In this document: piece by piece, positions 1 through 10,100 of the stretch
How positions within the stretch are numbered: the first letter of the stretch is position 1
Layout: every line of letters starts with the position of its first letter
Assembly (NCBI RefSeq): GCF_027943255.1
Contig: NC_072892.1
Location: 116,515,792-116,579,791 of the forward strand
DNA: 64,000 nt
DNA from: Anastrepha obliqua
Lineage: Eukaryota; Arthropoda; Insecta; Diptera; Tephritidae
Direction of reading: 5' to 3'
Position numbers and translations under genes: made by a program
Notes under the pieces: generated by a model
Databases searched by the model: none
The model's input: only the letters and a program-made list of their open reading frames with translations
What the model was told of the DNA's origin: nothing

Positions 1-360
1 GACACGATTAACAAATTCCGTAGAACATTGAAAAAACCGCGGCTCTCATTATTACACCTTAACAAAACACTACCTGAGCTAAGGCAAATTCAGAACGGTT
101 TATGCAATACGTAATATTCACGGATGAATCTTCCTTTTGGGCTAATAAAAAGACGCTCCTTGTGTACTGCTGGTGATCGCCAACATCAACGAACTGTTAA
201 GCAGTCAGTTAAGGCCCATGTAAGGAAGAACCAGCCAACTTCGGACTTCATAAGAAAACAACGATCCCAAGCATCGAAGCCGCAGGAGTGTAGAGTGGAA
301 ACAACAAAATGGGATTGGAATATTGGATTGGCCTTCACAGCCACCTGATGCATAATTTTT
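1..360 (+). pseudogene. Tc1-like transposase relic
   Basis: From about 111 the plus strand reads VIFTDESSFWAN, the block around the first catalytic aspartate of Tc1-like transposases. Near 318-345 a second stretch reads as DWPSQPPD, matching the family block WPSQSPDLNPIENLW that surrounds the third acidic residue. Between them the frame is full of stops, and the block carrying the second aspartate is absent. It is a dead, internally deleted copy that continues beyond the left edge of the window. No terminal inverted repeat is visible. Assignment to Tc1 rather than another Tc/mariner family rests on these two short blocks only. Confidence 0.55.
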
Positions 361-2235
361 GGGCAAGAGTTAAGTAAAAACTTAAAGGAAAAAAAATATT
401 GACTGTCAATTGATTATCACGACAAAATAAGTTGATTTGGAGCCGATTACCACAACTTGCGTATGAATGAACACAAAGTATGACTCGAAGATGTGAAGTC
501 ATTATATGTCGATTATGGTGGTGTCTATACCTTTTCTTCAATGTATTGCGTATTAAAAATATTATAAGCGCATACATTGCAGTTTGTAACAATCGAATCG
601 GTCAATTAGTTCGAATCTATGAATCTAAAAATTAAGGTTTACATAGTTTCCTATACCGATTTACCATAGGAATGGACAACCGATTAATACAATTATAATT
701 TCCCCCAGGAGGGGCTCAGGAGGTTCAAAATCCATTACTCAGCTATAATTTTCGGGGCTTTTTGTTCACAATAGAATACCTCAGTAGAAAGTAGAAAAAA
801 CATTTCACCCGCCCTAGGGTACTTATCTGATAAACTAACTTGAGATATGTCGAAAAAGGATTTGTTTATTTTAATGATACAAAAAGCTGAAAAAAAGGAA
901 ACTTACATTTTTTAATCTCGTACAGTTTATGCAGAAAATAATACATATTAATTTATGTTAAAATAATAAATCAATCAATAATTTTTTAAGTACGTATTGC
1001 TTTTTCTATTAAAAAGAAAACGAATCCAAAATTTTAAATTAAAGTTGCTTTTTGGCTATAAAAAGAATTTTTTCTATTTCCATTTATTATATATTATTTG
1101 CTTTGTAAAAACTTACAAATCCCGAAAATCCTGAGGTTGTTCACAAACAATTCCAACATTTTTTGAACTAAAAAAATTGTGAAATCCCGGAATTCCGAGA
1201 ATGACATCACTTTCCTCTATATATTATGACCGCGGCGTCGTGTGAGGCTACGGATTCTGATAGATAAAATTTCTGGTTCGAGTCAATTGGTATTTCCTAG
1301 TAAACTTGCATCCAATTTTCTCCGGTGTTTAGTTACACTGTGGAGAGAATGCAGAAGGTGACGATGGCCGCAGTGCGCTTTCTGCTCTCAGTAAACTTCA
1401 CAGCTAATTTTCTGACGAAATTATTGGATATTTCTTTTCATTTATTGTTCTGGAATTTTGCAGTATTATTGTTATTCACGAGCGAGTTTCTCGTCCTATG
1501 ACGTTCATCTTCCTGTTAATCCAATTTTTACGTCACAGCCAGAAATGCTCTCATGGGTGTCGTAATTAATCATTTTTGATTCTTTTAGTCCTGTATGGAA
1601 CATAGAGCCTCTTGGTTGGCATTATTGATTTACTTATATGTAAGTATATAGACAAGTGAAGGAACATGTACTAAAAGAAAGAAAGAACATGATTCTAAAT
1701 TCACAATAAGAATCATGATTATAAAATTCATAATTCGGTACCCGTGGATTTTCCTGTAGGGATACACCTATCCATAAAAAACTTTATACATATGTACATA
1801 TGTAGGTGTGTTGTGCCAAAAGTTAATAGAATTGTTGAGCATTCATTTCAGTGGAATTGGTAGCGGGTAGTCTACATAATTGTTGAAGCGGATATACAAG
1901 CGAGTTTTTAAGTGGTTAAATACGAATAATACCAATTAAACAAAAATTGGCGAAATTGGAAATAAAATTCCATTTACTACAAAAAAAATATTGCATATTT
2001 ACAGAAAATATTTCAAAGAGTTGACATCCTACAAAAATCGTTTCCGCATCGAATTCTAAACCCAGTCTTGTTGTGATCGATTCCGTATTGGCTATGAATT
2101 TTTGATTAAAAATGAATACGTAATGCTTTCGCAATTCGATTTCGTAACAAAGTCAAAACATCGACTTTTTACAGAAATTTTAGGAATTTTTAAAATTTGT
2201 GTAGAGTTATTTCCATGTAAAAAACGTTTTTAAAA
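361..2235. other. AT-rich non-coding stretch
   Basis: I see no gene, transposon protein or RNA gene here. Only short unrelated open frames occur on both strands. The stretch has homopolymer runs and a short TACATATGTACATATG motif near 1790-1805. It is probably diverged intergenic DNA. Confidence 0.6.
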
Positions 2236-2239
2236 CATG

Positions 2240-3085
2240 AATATATTATATTTGGCCTGGACTTTCACTTACTGATAGAGAGGTAAAGGATGATCAATTT
2301 AGGGGTATTGGATTTTCAAATGAAACAAAACATCGAAAATTCAAATTGATTGGGCAATCTTTATCATTTTTGTGTAGAAACATTCAAGACATTTTTTTAA
2401 ACTTTTTTAAAGATAGTGCCCTTCGAATATTGACCGCAAATGCGGCATAATGTAACGCGGTCATCCATAAACACCAATTCTTCGGTCGGTACCTCGTGAA
2501 TGACTTTAATAATGTTGGATTCCAAATTCTCAATCGAAGCTAGTTTATCGCATTTAGACTTGACATCCGCGCACAAATGAAAGTCTAAAGGTGTAATGTC
2601 ACACAATTTTGGTGATCAATCCACTAGTCCGAGACGAGAGATAAATTGTCCAATGACGACGCAGTAAATCAATTTTTTCACGGGCTGTATGGCAAGTAGC
2701 GCCGTCTTGTTAGGTACCAAATGTTGTGGAGATCACGGTCTTAAATTTCCGACATCCGGCATCAAAAAGTCGTTTATCATGACGCGATAGCGTTCCCAAT
2801 TAACTTTTATATTGGCGCCAGCCTCGTCATTGAAGAAATATGGTTCGATTGCCGATTGCCGATGGTTCGATTGCCTCCAGCCCATAGGCCACACCAAACG
2901 GTTTTTTTCAATGGATGTAATGGCTATGTTCGAATAGCATTGGACTGTTTTTCAGCCCAAATATGGCAATTTTGCTTATTGATGTAGCCATTAAGCCGAA
3001 AATGTGCCGCATCGCTGTACACCATAAGTTGGCCTGAGCGTGCGATGAACACTTTTCACAGAGCGCGTCGATTTCCGTAATATAA
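2240..3085 (-). pseudogene. DD41D-type Tc/mariner transposase relic
   Basis: Minus-strand translation of 2900-3060 gives DAAHFRLNGYINKQNC, the first catalytic aspartate block of the family that includes the better copy at 4070-5023 (DEAHFWLNG...NKQN). Farther along, 2420-2610 reads CDITPLDFHLCADVKSK, matching the third-aspartate block CDLTPLDYFLWGYVKS of that copy. The frame is broken by stops and shifts. The N-terminal DNA-binding half is missing because a SINE lies directly upstream on this strand. This is an old, inactive copy. Confidence 0.6.
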
Positions 3086-3087
3086 TT

Positions 3088-3281
3088 GCACGATTTTATG
3101 AGGAGTTTTTTCATGGCAGAAATACACTCGGAGGTTTGCCATTGCCTGCCGAGGGGCGACCGCTATTAGAAAAATGATTTTCCTCATTTTGGCGTTTCAC
3201 TGAGATTCGAACCAACGTTCTCTCTGTGAATTCCGAATAGTAGTCACGCACCAATTAATTCGGCTACGGCGGCCGCCATGA
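3088..3281 (-). mobile_element. tRNA-derived SINE, arm 1 of a fold-back
   Basis: On the minus strand the element starts near 3281 with GCCGCCGTAGCCGAATTAA and continues to an A box (TAGCCGAATTAATTGGTGC) and a B box (GGTTCGAATCTCAG), spaced as in a tRNA gene. The body follows: CTAATAGCGGTCGCCCCTC and then GGCAATGGCAAACCTCCGAG. It ends at the block TCATAAAA near 3090. The head is among the best preserved in the window. Pol III promotion is inferred from the boxes. Several other copies of the same family lie in this window. Confidence 0.75.
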
Positions 3282-3345
3282 AAAAGCTCCTCATAAAAAT
3301 ATCTGCCTTACGGAGTCGGCTTGAAACTGTACTTGAAAAGTAGTG
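3279..3345 (+). mobile_element. SINE body fragment, inverted arm of a fold-back
   Basis: Immediately after the head of the minus-strand SINE, the plus strand reads GCCATGAAAAAGCTCCTCAT and then GGAGTCGGCTTGAAACTG. This is the internal body of the same SINE, now in the opposite orientation. The adjacent arms (about 3095-3117 and 3282-3304) are inverted repeats of about 23 bp. The arrangement suggests an inversion or two insertions placed head to body. Confidence 0.65.
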
Positions 3346-3414
3346 AATAATTCCTGGCCGGTACATTGTTTTATGTCATCCTTGACATTTGTCAAATAGA
3401 CAGATTCAGAATTT

Positions 3415-3970
3415 TGCATGATAGAACAACGCGCTAAAATTATTGAAGGTTAGACTAGCTGTATCTGGCTTATCTGAATATATCTCACATAGACCATAAA
3501 AGTTAGTAGAGTTTCCAGTGTTGTTGGAGTCGTTTGACACATAGTTCGTGATAGATGTCTTGGCCAGTTTTAGTAAATTTAAGTTTTTTGCCAGCAAAAG
3601 TTTTTTGCCAGCAAAGAAAAATATACCGAAGTCAAGTAGTTGTAACGACTTCTGCTTAGAGCAGGTCAGTGGCAAAGGAATTGAAAGTTGTTATGAAAAT
3701 GATTGATCTTTAAGAACGGAAAATTACTAAATCGGGTGGGAAATAATCGTCTGAATGAGTCCACAATTCAAAGTTTGGTGAAAAAATTTCAAGAAGCTGG
3801 TTCTGTGAAGGATAGAAAAAGGACCGGCAGACCAAAAACTGGGCGTTCCATTGAGAATATTGTTGCTGTAGAGCAAAGTGTTGCTGAACAATCTTCAACA
3901 TCAATATCTCTACTTTTTTCGGAATAGTTAAGCATTCATGAATCGACTGTGTTGCGGATTTTCCCTGCAG
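3415..3970 (+). pseudogene. N-terminal fragment of a Tc/mariner transposase
   Basis: The plus frame at 3755-3925 reads ESTIQSLVKKFQEAGSVKDR, RTGRPKTGRS, then SVAEQSSTSIS. This is the paired helix-turn-helix linker (with the GRP motif) seen in DD41D-like transposases. A stop at 3925-3927 interrupts the second helix-turn-helix, after which ESTVLRI is readable. An earlier QRAKIIE motif near 3425 could be the start of the same protein. No catalytic domain follows, because a separate element begins at 4070. It is a broken N-terminal half, possibly related to the neighbouring DD41D copy but not continuous with it. Confidence 0.6.
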
Positions 3971-4069
3971 ACGAACTATCCTCATGGTGGACATTCAGAT
4001 GATGTAATTTTGCATATATAATTGTTAAAAGCCATATTTAGAACAAAAATAGGGAAACCTGTATTAATA

Positions 4070-5023
4070 TAGCGTTTTTCAATAGGTGCGCTTCAACTTT
4101 TTTCTGATAGGGAGGGCGAACGACGCAATATTTTTTATTTTTCGCTTGTCATTTGTAAACTTCATTAGTATACATTTCATCATGGAACGCTACACACTTG
4201 AGCAACGATTGCAAATCGTGCAAATTTGTTATGCAAATACTCGTGCAAATTTTTTATGAAAATTTATAAATTTTCCAAAAAATCATCTTCAATGATGAAG
4301 CTCACTTTTGGCTCAATGGCTTTGTCAACAAGCAAAATATGCGTTACTGGGCAGAAAGCAATCCACACGTGATTCATGAGGCACCGTTGCATCCCGAAAA
4401 AATCACTGTTTGGTGCGGTTTACATGCCGGCGGCGTAATTGGCCCATATTTTTTCGTTGACAAGAACGATCGCCACGTTACTGTGGATGGAAATCGATAC
4501 CGCGACATGATAAACGATTATTTTTGGCCGCAATTGAATGGTATGGACTTAGACGACATGTGGTTTCAAGAGGACGGGGCCCCAAGCCACACAGCACACG
4601 CTACAATTGATTTGTTGAAGAGTAAGTTCGATTAGCGCATTATTTCCAGAAATGGACCGGTCGAATGGCCGCCGCGCTCGTGTGATTTGACGCCTCTAGA
4701 CTATTTTCTTTGGGGTTATGTGAAGTCATTGGTCTACAGTAACAAGCCGGCGACGATTTGTGAGCTCAGAGCCAATATTGAACGCAAAGTTGCTGGAATT
4801 TCGGCCGATTTATGCAAAAGAGTGGTCGAAAATTGGGTTCAACGATTGGACTTCGTAAAACGTGCACGCGGTGGTCATGCAAAAGAAATCGAGTTTCATA
4901 CTTAAATGTATATGTTCAAACTCGATAATAAAAAAGTTAAAAAAAATTAGTTAAAAAAGTTAAACCGTTTGTGTTTTATTCAAAAAAGTTCAAAAGTTGA
5001 AGCGCTCTTACTGAAAAACGCTT
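4070..5023 (+). mobile_element. DD41D (rosa-like) mariner, internally deleted
   Basis: Both ends carry matching terminal inverted repeats. The left begins TAGCGTTTTTCA and contains GCGCTTCAACTTTT; the right, reversed, begins AAGCGTTTTTCA and contains the same GCGCTTCAACTTTT. TA dinucleotides flank both ends (4068-4069 and 5024-5025), the usual Tc/mariner target duplication. At 954 bp it is shorter than the 1.3 kb or so of complete mariners. The missing part is the N-terminal DNA-binding region of the transposase. The spacing between the second and third catalytic aspartates is 41 residues, the D41D signature known from the rosa group of tephritid flies. Confidence 0.8.
4182..4905 (+). pseudogene. 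DD41D transposase pseudogene
   Basis: An ATG at 4182 gives MERYTLEQRLQIVQICYAN, a typical transposase N-terminus. The frame then breaks and most of the DNA-binding domain is lost. Catalytic sequence resumes near 4280 with IIFNDEAHFWLNG (first D), WFQEDGAPSHT (second D, 4561-4590) and CDLTPLDYFLWG (third D, about 4682-4720). All three acidic residues are present. A single in-frame TAG at 4633-4635 splits the catalytic domain, which otherwise stays open to the stop near 4903. The N-terminal deletion plus the stop make it non-autonomous. It could still be mobilised in trans, because both inverted repeats survive. Confidence 0.8.
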
Positions 5024-5025
5024 TA

Positions 5026-5850
5026 TAAATTTTTACATATTTTCTTTTAAAACAACATCTAGGCGCGTATTTTAAACGACACTTTACCTACAAGATTTGG
5101 TTATTTCGGACCTCCTGGTTGTTTTCAAGCTCTGACGTTTGCACCTTTTTATCGCCTACAGGTGAACAATTAAGCTCTTTTTACAAGCGCTTTGCTCAGT
5201 GGTAGTTAAAAAAATTATATTTGCATTGAATACTTTTTCTGCCGTGGGCGATGGATGCATACATGTGTTTGTTAGTGTGCGTAAGTATGTATTATTTACA
5301 CCCTTTTAGTTGAGCTAAATGAAGAGAAATTGCATTTTAATTTGGCGGATATGCAAATATTGACGAAGCGTTTATTTTATGCCGAGGAAGAGGGAACACT
5401 TTTAGAGCGTAAATTTGCATAACGCGAAATTGAATAGGTTTAGTAAAAACACTTACGGAATTTATGCTCAAATGCAGGTAGAAAAGTTAAGCCACAAAAT
5501 TATATATGGCAACAAACATTATTTTTTCTAAAATTTGTTTAAAATGTATCTCCTAACTTAATATGTGCTATGCTATGCTAAATTTCTTCTATTCCAATGG
5601 TTATAGTCGTCAGAAACAAACAAATGGTTGATTGAAAAGTAAGAGAGCAAAAGTAAAAGATTGCCAAATTATTGTAGTATTTTTTTTTTGTTCTTATAAA
5701 AAAATCTGCCCCAGCTTCAAAACAATTAATTTCAATGATGCTCCAATAATACAATAATTTTCCGGAAGGAGTATAAAATACTTTTCCACAGTTTTTTGTT
5801 GAATTCTTTTCGATTGCGGTGTTTACATTCCAAATAATTTTTTCAGATAT
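5026..5850. other. Non-coding stretch
   Basis: I see no transposon protein or host gene here. The region is AT-rich with scattered homopolymers and only short chance open frames. Confidence 0.55.
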
Positions 5851-5852
5851 CA

Positions 5853-6394
5853 TTCTCTTCTTCTTAATTCGCGCGATAACCGCTTACGCGATTTTGGCAG
5901 AGTTTAACAAAATGCGCCAGTCGTTTCTTTCTCGTGTTAACCGGCGCCAGTTGGGCGCACCAAGTGATGCCAAGCCCTTCTTCACCTGATCTTTCCAACG
6001 CAGAGGAGGTCTTCCCCTTCCTCTTCCACCACCAGTTGGTATCGCATCAAATACTTTCAGAGCCGGAGCGTTTGTAACCATTCGGACGACATGACTCAGC
6101 CAGCGTAGCTGCTGAATCTTTATTCGCTGCGCTATGTCTATGTCGTCATAAAGCTCATATAGCTAATCGTTCCATCGCCTGCGATATTCGCCGTTGCCAA
6201 CTTGCAAAGGTCCAAAAATCTTGCGCAGAATCCTTCTCTCAAACACTTCAAGCGTCGCTTCATCGAATATTGTCACATCCACGATTCTGCGCCATACGTT
6301 AGGGAGCCTTGTAGAGTGTTAGGTTTGTTCGCCGCGAGAAGTCTTTACTACTCATTTGCCTACTTAGTCTAAAGTAGCACTTGTTGGCAAGAGA
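5853..6394 (-). mobile_element. 5'-truncated RTE-clade LINE fragment
   Basis: The minus strand matches the 3' end of the larger LINE at 30509-33385. It encodes the C-terminal tail TNAPALKVFDAIPTGG, then RWKDQV and NWRRLTRERNDWR, followed by a stop and the short 3' sequence CGGTTATCGCG...AAGAAGAAG. The upstream part (6300-6394) matches the region of the larger copy around 32893-32970, ending at its CTCTTACCAACAAG counterpart. It is a typical LINE insertion truncated at its 5' end. The frame has several breaks. Confidence 0.8.
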
Positions 6395-6800
6395 GAGTAC
6401 AAAAATGAGTTTCGAACAAAGAACTAAAATCAAATTTTATTTTAAAATCGGTAAAACGTTTGCCGAAACATTTGAATTGATAAAAAAAGTTTATGGCGAT
6501 CATTGTCGTGCCAGAGTTCAAGAGTGGTTTACACGATTCACAGATGGTTGCGAGAACATATTTATAGGGCAATGAACATATGGGCCACACAAAATCAGTA
6601 TTCACTGAAAATTCCATCGAAGTTGTTGGCAATTTTATCAAAAATGAACCGTAGTCATCGTTGAAATTCATGGAATGGGAGTTGAATATCTCCAAAACAT
6701 CGATTTATCGCATTTTAACTGATCATTTGGGCTTTCGAAAGGTTTGTACGCGTTTCAGTTCATGTACAAGCTGCAAAAATACAAGAAATACGGTATACAG
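6395..6800 (+). pseudogene. Mariner transposase N-terminal fragment
   Basis: From an ATG at 6405 the frame reads MSFEQRTKIKFYFKIGKTF and ETFELIKKVYGDHCRARVQE, the first helix-turn-helix of a mariner transposase. After a frame break near 6570 it continues with GNFIKNEP, a stop, then LKFMEWELNISKTSIYRIL (second helix-turn-helix) and HLGFRKVCTRF. About the first 120 residues are recognisable and no catalytic block follows. It abuts the truncated RTE fragment on the left and the Bari-like element on the right. Confidence 0.65.
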
Positions 6801-6830
6801 TATAGAAATATCATAATTTGTTTTTGAATA

Positions 6831-7499
6831 CAGCCTTGGCCAAAATCATTAGGCACCCTACTAAAATTTATGCAATTTCAAACCAAAGTAACCGCTGCTT
6901 TTTACAAATAAGTCATTTTGGTGCGTAAAATATAAAAAGTTGCATTTTTAAAGGTATACCTAAAATACTTTGGGATTTTAAATTTGATAGTCAATATGTG
7001 AATAATCCTAAGTGGAAAATTATTAAGCGCATATAAATAATTTCTTCTTACCGAACTGCTTAAAAAAGTGAACCTTGTTACGATAAAAGAGTGAGAATCC
7101 AAGTTTTAAGACAAAGTTCCTTGTCCCAAATCAGCGATTACGAAGTGTTGGTTTAGAGACAATAACATTGTTTTGTTGGATTGGCCATCACAGTGTGCAG
7201 ATCTAAATCTCATAGAGCACATGTGGGATGTTTTAAAACGTAAGATAAAGGAACACAGCATAATATCGCATACAGCCCTGAAAAATGTTTTAATTCACGA
7301 TTGGAGCGCCACAAACACAGCCGAATGTGCAAAGTTTGTACACAGTATACCTCAGAGGATTGCCACTGTTATCAAATCAATGGGTGGACCAACTAAATAT
7401 TAATATTTCTATCACTAATTCGTTTTATTTGTACTGATTTATGAATAAAATGAAAAATTCAGTAATTAATGTTGTGCCTACTACTTTTGGTGAAGACTA
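6831..7499 (+). mobile_element. Bari/Tc1-like element, internal deletion derivative
   Basis: The left end reads CAGCCTTGGCCAAAATCATT and then AGGCAC. The right end, reversed, reads TAGTCTTCACCAAAAGTAGT and then AGGCAC. TA is duplicated at both flanks (6829-6830, 7500-7501). The left end resembles the Bari group of Tc1-like elements. Only the C-terminal transposase remains inside. At 669 bp it is well under half of an autonomous element. It sits just downstream of the mariner fragment, so it may be nested in it. Confidence 0.7.
7165..7403 (+). pseudogene. Tc1/Bari-like transposase C-terminus
   Basis: The frame reads LDWPSQCADLNLIEHMWDVL, the block around the third acidic residue (usually SPDLNPIEHLWD). 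It then runs KRKIKEHS and on to SIPQRIATVIKSMGGPTKY, the conserved Tc1 C-terminal motif, and stops naturally. The invariant proline-aspartate of SPD has become A-D, but the catalytic glutamate (IEH) is intact. Everything upstream of this block, including the first two aspartates and the DNA-binding domain, is deleted. Confidence 0.75.
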
Positions 7500-7501
7500 T
7501 A

Positions 7502-7655
7502 TTAACAAAATGGCAACGCTGCTAGCAGTTAAATCAAATTAAGAAGCTTTCAATATTTTCATATCCGTCAAAGAAAATTTCAGTGAAACTAGCTTTTGTT
7601 TCGGATCAAGGTGTTAATCGGTGTCGCTTTCAATACTTTTCAACCAACCTGTATA
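7502..7655 (+). other. Possible mariner 3' end with terminal repeat
   Basis: The sequence up to 7652 ends TTTTCAACCAACCTG followed by TA. Reversed, this is CAGGTTGGTTGAAAAG, which resembles mariner terminal repeats (CAGGTTGGCTGA-like). It may be the far end of the mariner whose N-terminus lies at 6395-6800, interrupted by the Bari-like element. No coding sequence supports this. Confidence 0.3.
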
Positions 7656-7659
7656 TACC

Positions 7660-8655
7660 TGATGGTATAAATTCATTCATTCAATAAAATATTCATTATG
7701 TGTTGGCTCTCCGTTTTGGCTTCTGAGTTTATTAATTAGGACCACATGCCATGAAATTATGGCCAATTTGGAGAGTCATAACTACAGGGGGTTTAAATAC
7801 CAACAAACCGTATCCAAACAGTTCACACCCTAATGTAATTAAGTGAGTATGTGCATGAGTGTAGGCTTTTGATGCGCCACACGCAAGATGGCGTGAACAC
7901 TTTGCACTTTACACTCGAAACAAAAACGTTTAAAGGACGGAAGAGATTTGCGTGACGGCATATTTCCGGTTGGCGGAAGTGAGCACTCAAATAAGTATTT
8001 CAATTTAATTTTTTTTTTGGTTTTGTTATAAAACTCAATGTACGTTGACCTCATGCTGATTCAAATGGATTGCAAGTTAGGAAGAGTAAATTGCTCTGCT
8101 GACTTGAAAAATGAAAAAATTAGCTTGTAAATATTCCTCCGAACTCGAAAGAGCTAAGCGGATCGAAGCTATCTATTTTATGCATTCCAACAAATAGGAA
8201 TTAACTTCAAAAATCTCAATTATTTAAATAGGATTTTTACCAAATTAAAAAACCAATTTATTAAGGTTTCGGCAAATGTTGTGGAATATAATAATAAAAT
8301 TCAATCCAAAGCGAATTCATAGAAGGTGAGTTCGCTAGAGCTATAACAACATTTACATGAGTTTTTTTCAGTGATTCAATTATTGTTAAATTCCCTGAGA
8401 ATGTAAACAGGCAAGGTACTTTGACATTCTAATCAGCAGATCCCAAGTACAAACAAACAAATCAGCTGCCATAGCGAACTCATCTGTGTGGATTCGGCTT
8501 GATCCGATCTATGGATTTCTAGGTAGAAAATAGAAAACTTTTAATGAATTGAAAGCAGCTTCTTTCTTCCAGAAATTTTATGAACCACACATCAATTTCT
8601 TAAATTTTTAGTATGATGAGGTCTTAGAAATTTTTAGCTTAGAAAGATAGGCAAC
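7660..8655. other. Non-coding stretch
   Basis: I see no gene or recognisable transposon here. The DNA is AT-rich with only short open frames. Confidence 0.5.
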
Positions 8656-8659
8656 TGGA

Positions 8660-9110
8660 TAAGGAAGAAAAGTAAGCTTTAGCATGCGTGGGTCTGCTCT
8701 ACAGCTGCGGTGGAGGCGATGCTCGAGCTGACACCACTCCATATAGCAATGCAGCAATCATAAAGGCATACCCTGTTAAATATTACTAGTGAAAACTTCA
8801 GTAAAGGAAAATAAACAGAGATTCCTCACGGGTATTCTCACAGACTTGTAGACTACGCAGTCATCTACACATGATCGCTCTTGTCCTTTCTGTGACCAAT
8901 TCCAGGAGACTCCAATGCATTTTCTCCTTGAATGCGCCGCTATAGCGCGGAAAAGGTTTGGATATCTCGGCCGTCTGCAGCCAAAAGAAGGGCACATTCG
9001 CTGCGTCCAACCCAGCTCTATCTTAAGTTTAATAAGGGAACTGGATCTGGATGAAGTACTATGATGAGTAGAGGGCTTGGAAGATCACGAGGTCGAAGTG
9101 CAAACCTCCA
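8660..9110 (+). pseudogene. RNase H-type LINE relic, internally deleted
   Basis: At 8698-8755 the plus strand reads STAAVEAMLELTPLHIAMQQ, the conserved linker between reverse transcriptase and RNase H in I/R1-like LINEs. From about 8810 it jumps to the C-terminal region QRFLTGILT and then CPFCDQFQETPMHFLLEC, an intact CX2C...HX4C knuckle, followed by SSILSLIRELDLDEVL and a stop at 9061. The RNase H domain itself is missing. A close relative lies on the minus strand at 54700-55110 and shares the C-terminal SIL-LIREL-LDEVL ending. Confidence 0.7.
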
Positions 9111-10100
9111 ATAAATCTAAATTTAAGCTTTAAATCCATCAATAGTATTGGGACAGTCGCAAAGCAGCAGTCGGGTATGACGTACGCGCCAACAACTGGT
9201 TATACAATGATGAGCTTCCTTACCCGAGGTAGGAAAGGCCCGTTGAAAGTGAGATTCGCGAGCGTAAAGAGATGATCATAGCGTATCAAAGACTAAAAAT
9301 TACGTTATTTTTCTCTTTCTGAATGCAACGAAGTGTCTGTAAGAAATAGCGCTTTTGGAAACTCAATCACTAAAACAATAGAGGAGTGTGGTATTAAAAC
9401 GGTACTAGACGCAAATGAAGAGCCTCCCAGTTCAGGAAACACACCTCTATCAAACATCAAGAACAACATGCATAAGTCTTTCACAGAGACATTATCTAAA
9501 ACACTCCAAGGGTCGCTTCTTTCCGAGTTCGACGGTATAAGATAGAATCCTCATGATTACAAACTAATAGAGTGTGGTTTCCATTAATCAAGAGAGCACT
9601 TTCCTACTCAATTTCAAATTTAATCCAACGTTGAGCTTCTTGACAAGTATTATTTTTCTGATTCTGTCTTTATTTTCTATTGATAACAGTTGGAACTTAA
9701 TTCAGGAGAGAAAAAAGATTACTGAAAACTAATAAAAATCAGTAGAACTATAAAAGAAAAAACATTCTAAGTGTCTGAGACCCTTCTCTAATATGAACAG
9801 AGATGTGGCTCAGTAGCAATGGAAATTGAAAATCCTCTTCCAGCCAATTTCACTTTCCATTTCACTCAAACATTTTTTTCTATATATTTCCAATTTAGCG
9901 AAAGGTAGAAAATATTTCTAATAAGCTTAAAATTTTATCTTTTACAGAAAGTCGATTGTTTGCCATTTATTTATTTATTGCTACTCATAATATTATTAGA
10001 TCACCTCTCACGTGTGCCCCCACTAAAGTCATTTAAATGGCTCAATTTCGCATTTAAATACAGCTAAGCAGCCTCCTTAATGACAATTCCTACGGGATCC
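9111..10100. other. Non-coding stretch
   Basis: I recognise no gene here. A 70-residue frame at 9333-9545, rich in Ser, Thr, Lys and Glu, looks mildly protein-like. I cannot assign it, and it lacks convincing splice or promoter context. Confidence 0.45.

Noticed and set aside
9333..9545. Protein-like 70-residue frame rich in Ser/Thr/Lys
   Set aside because: No recognised motif, no splice signals I trust, and no relation to neighbours. Left as non-coding.
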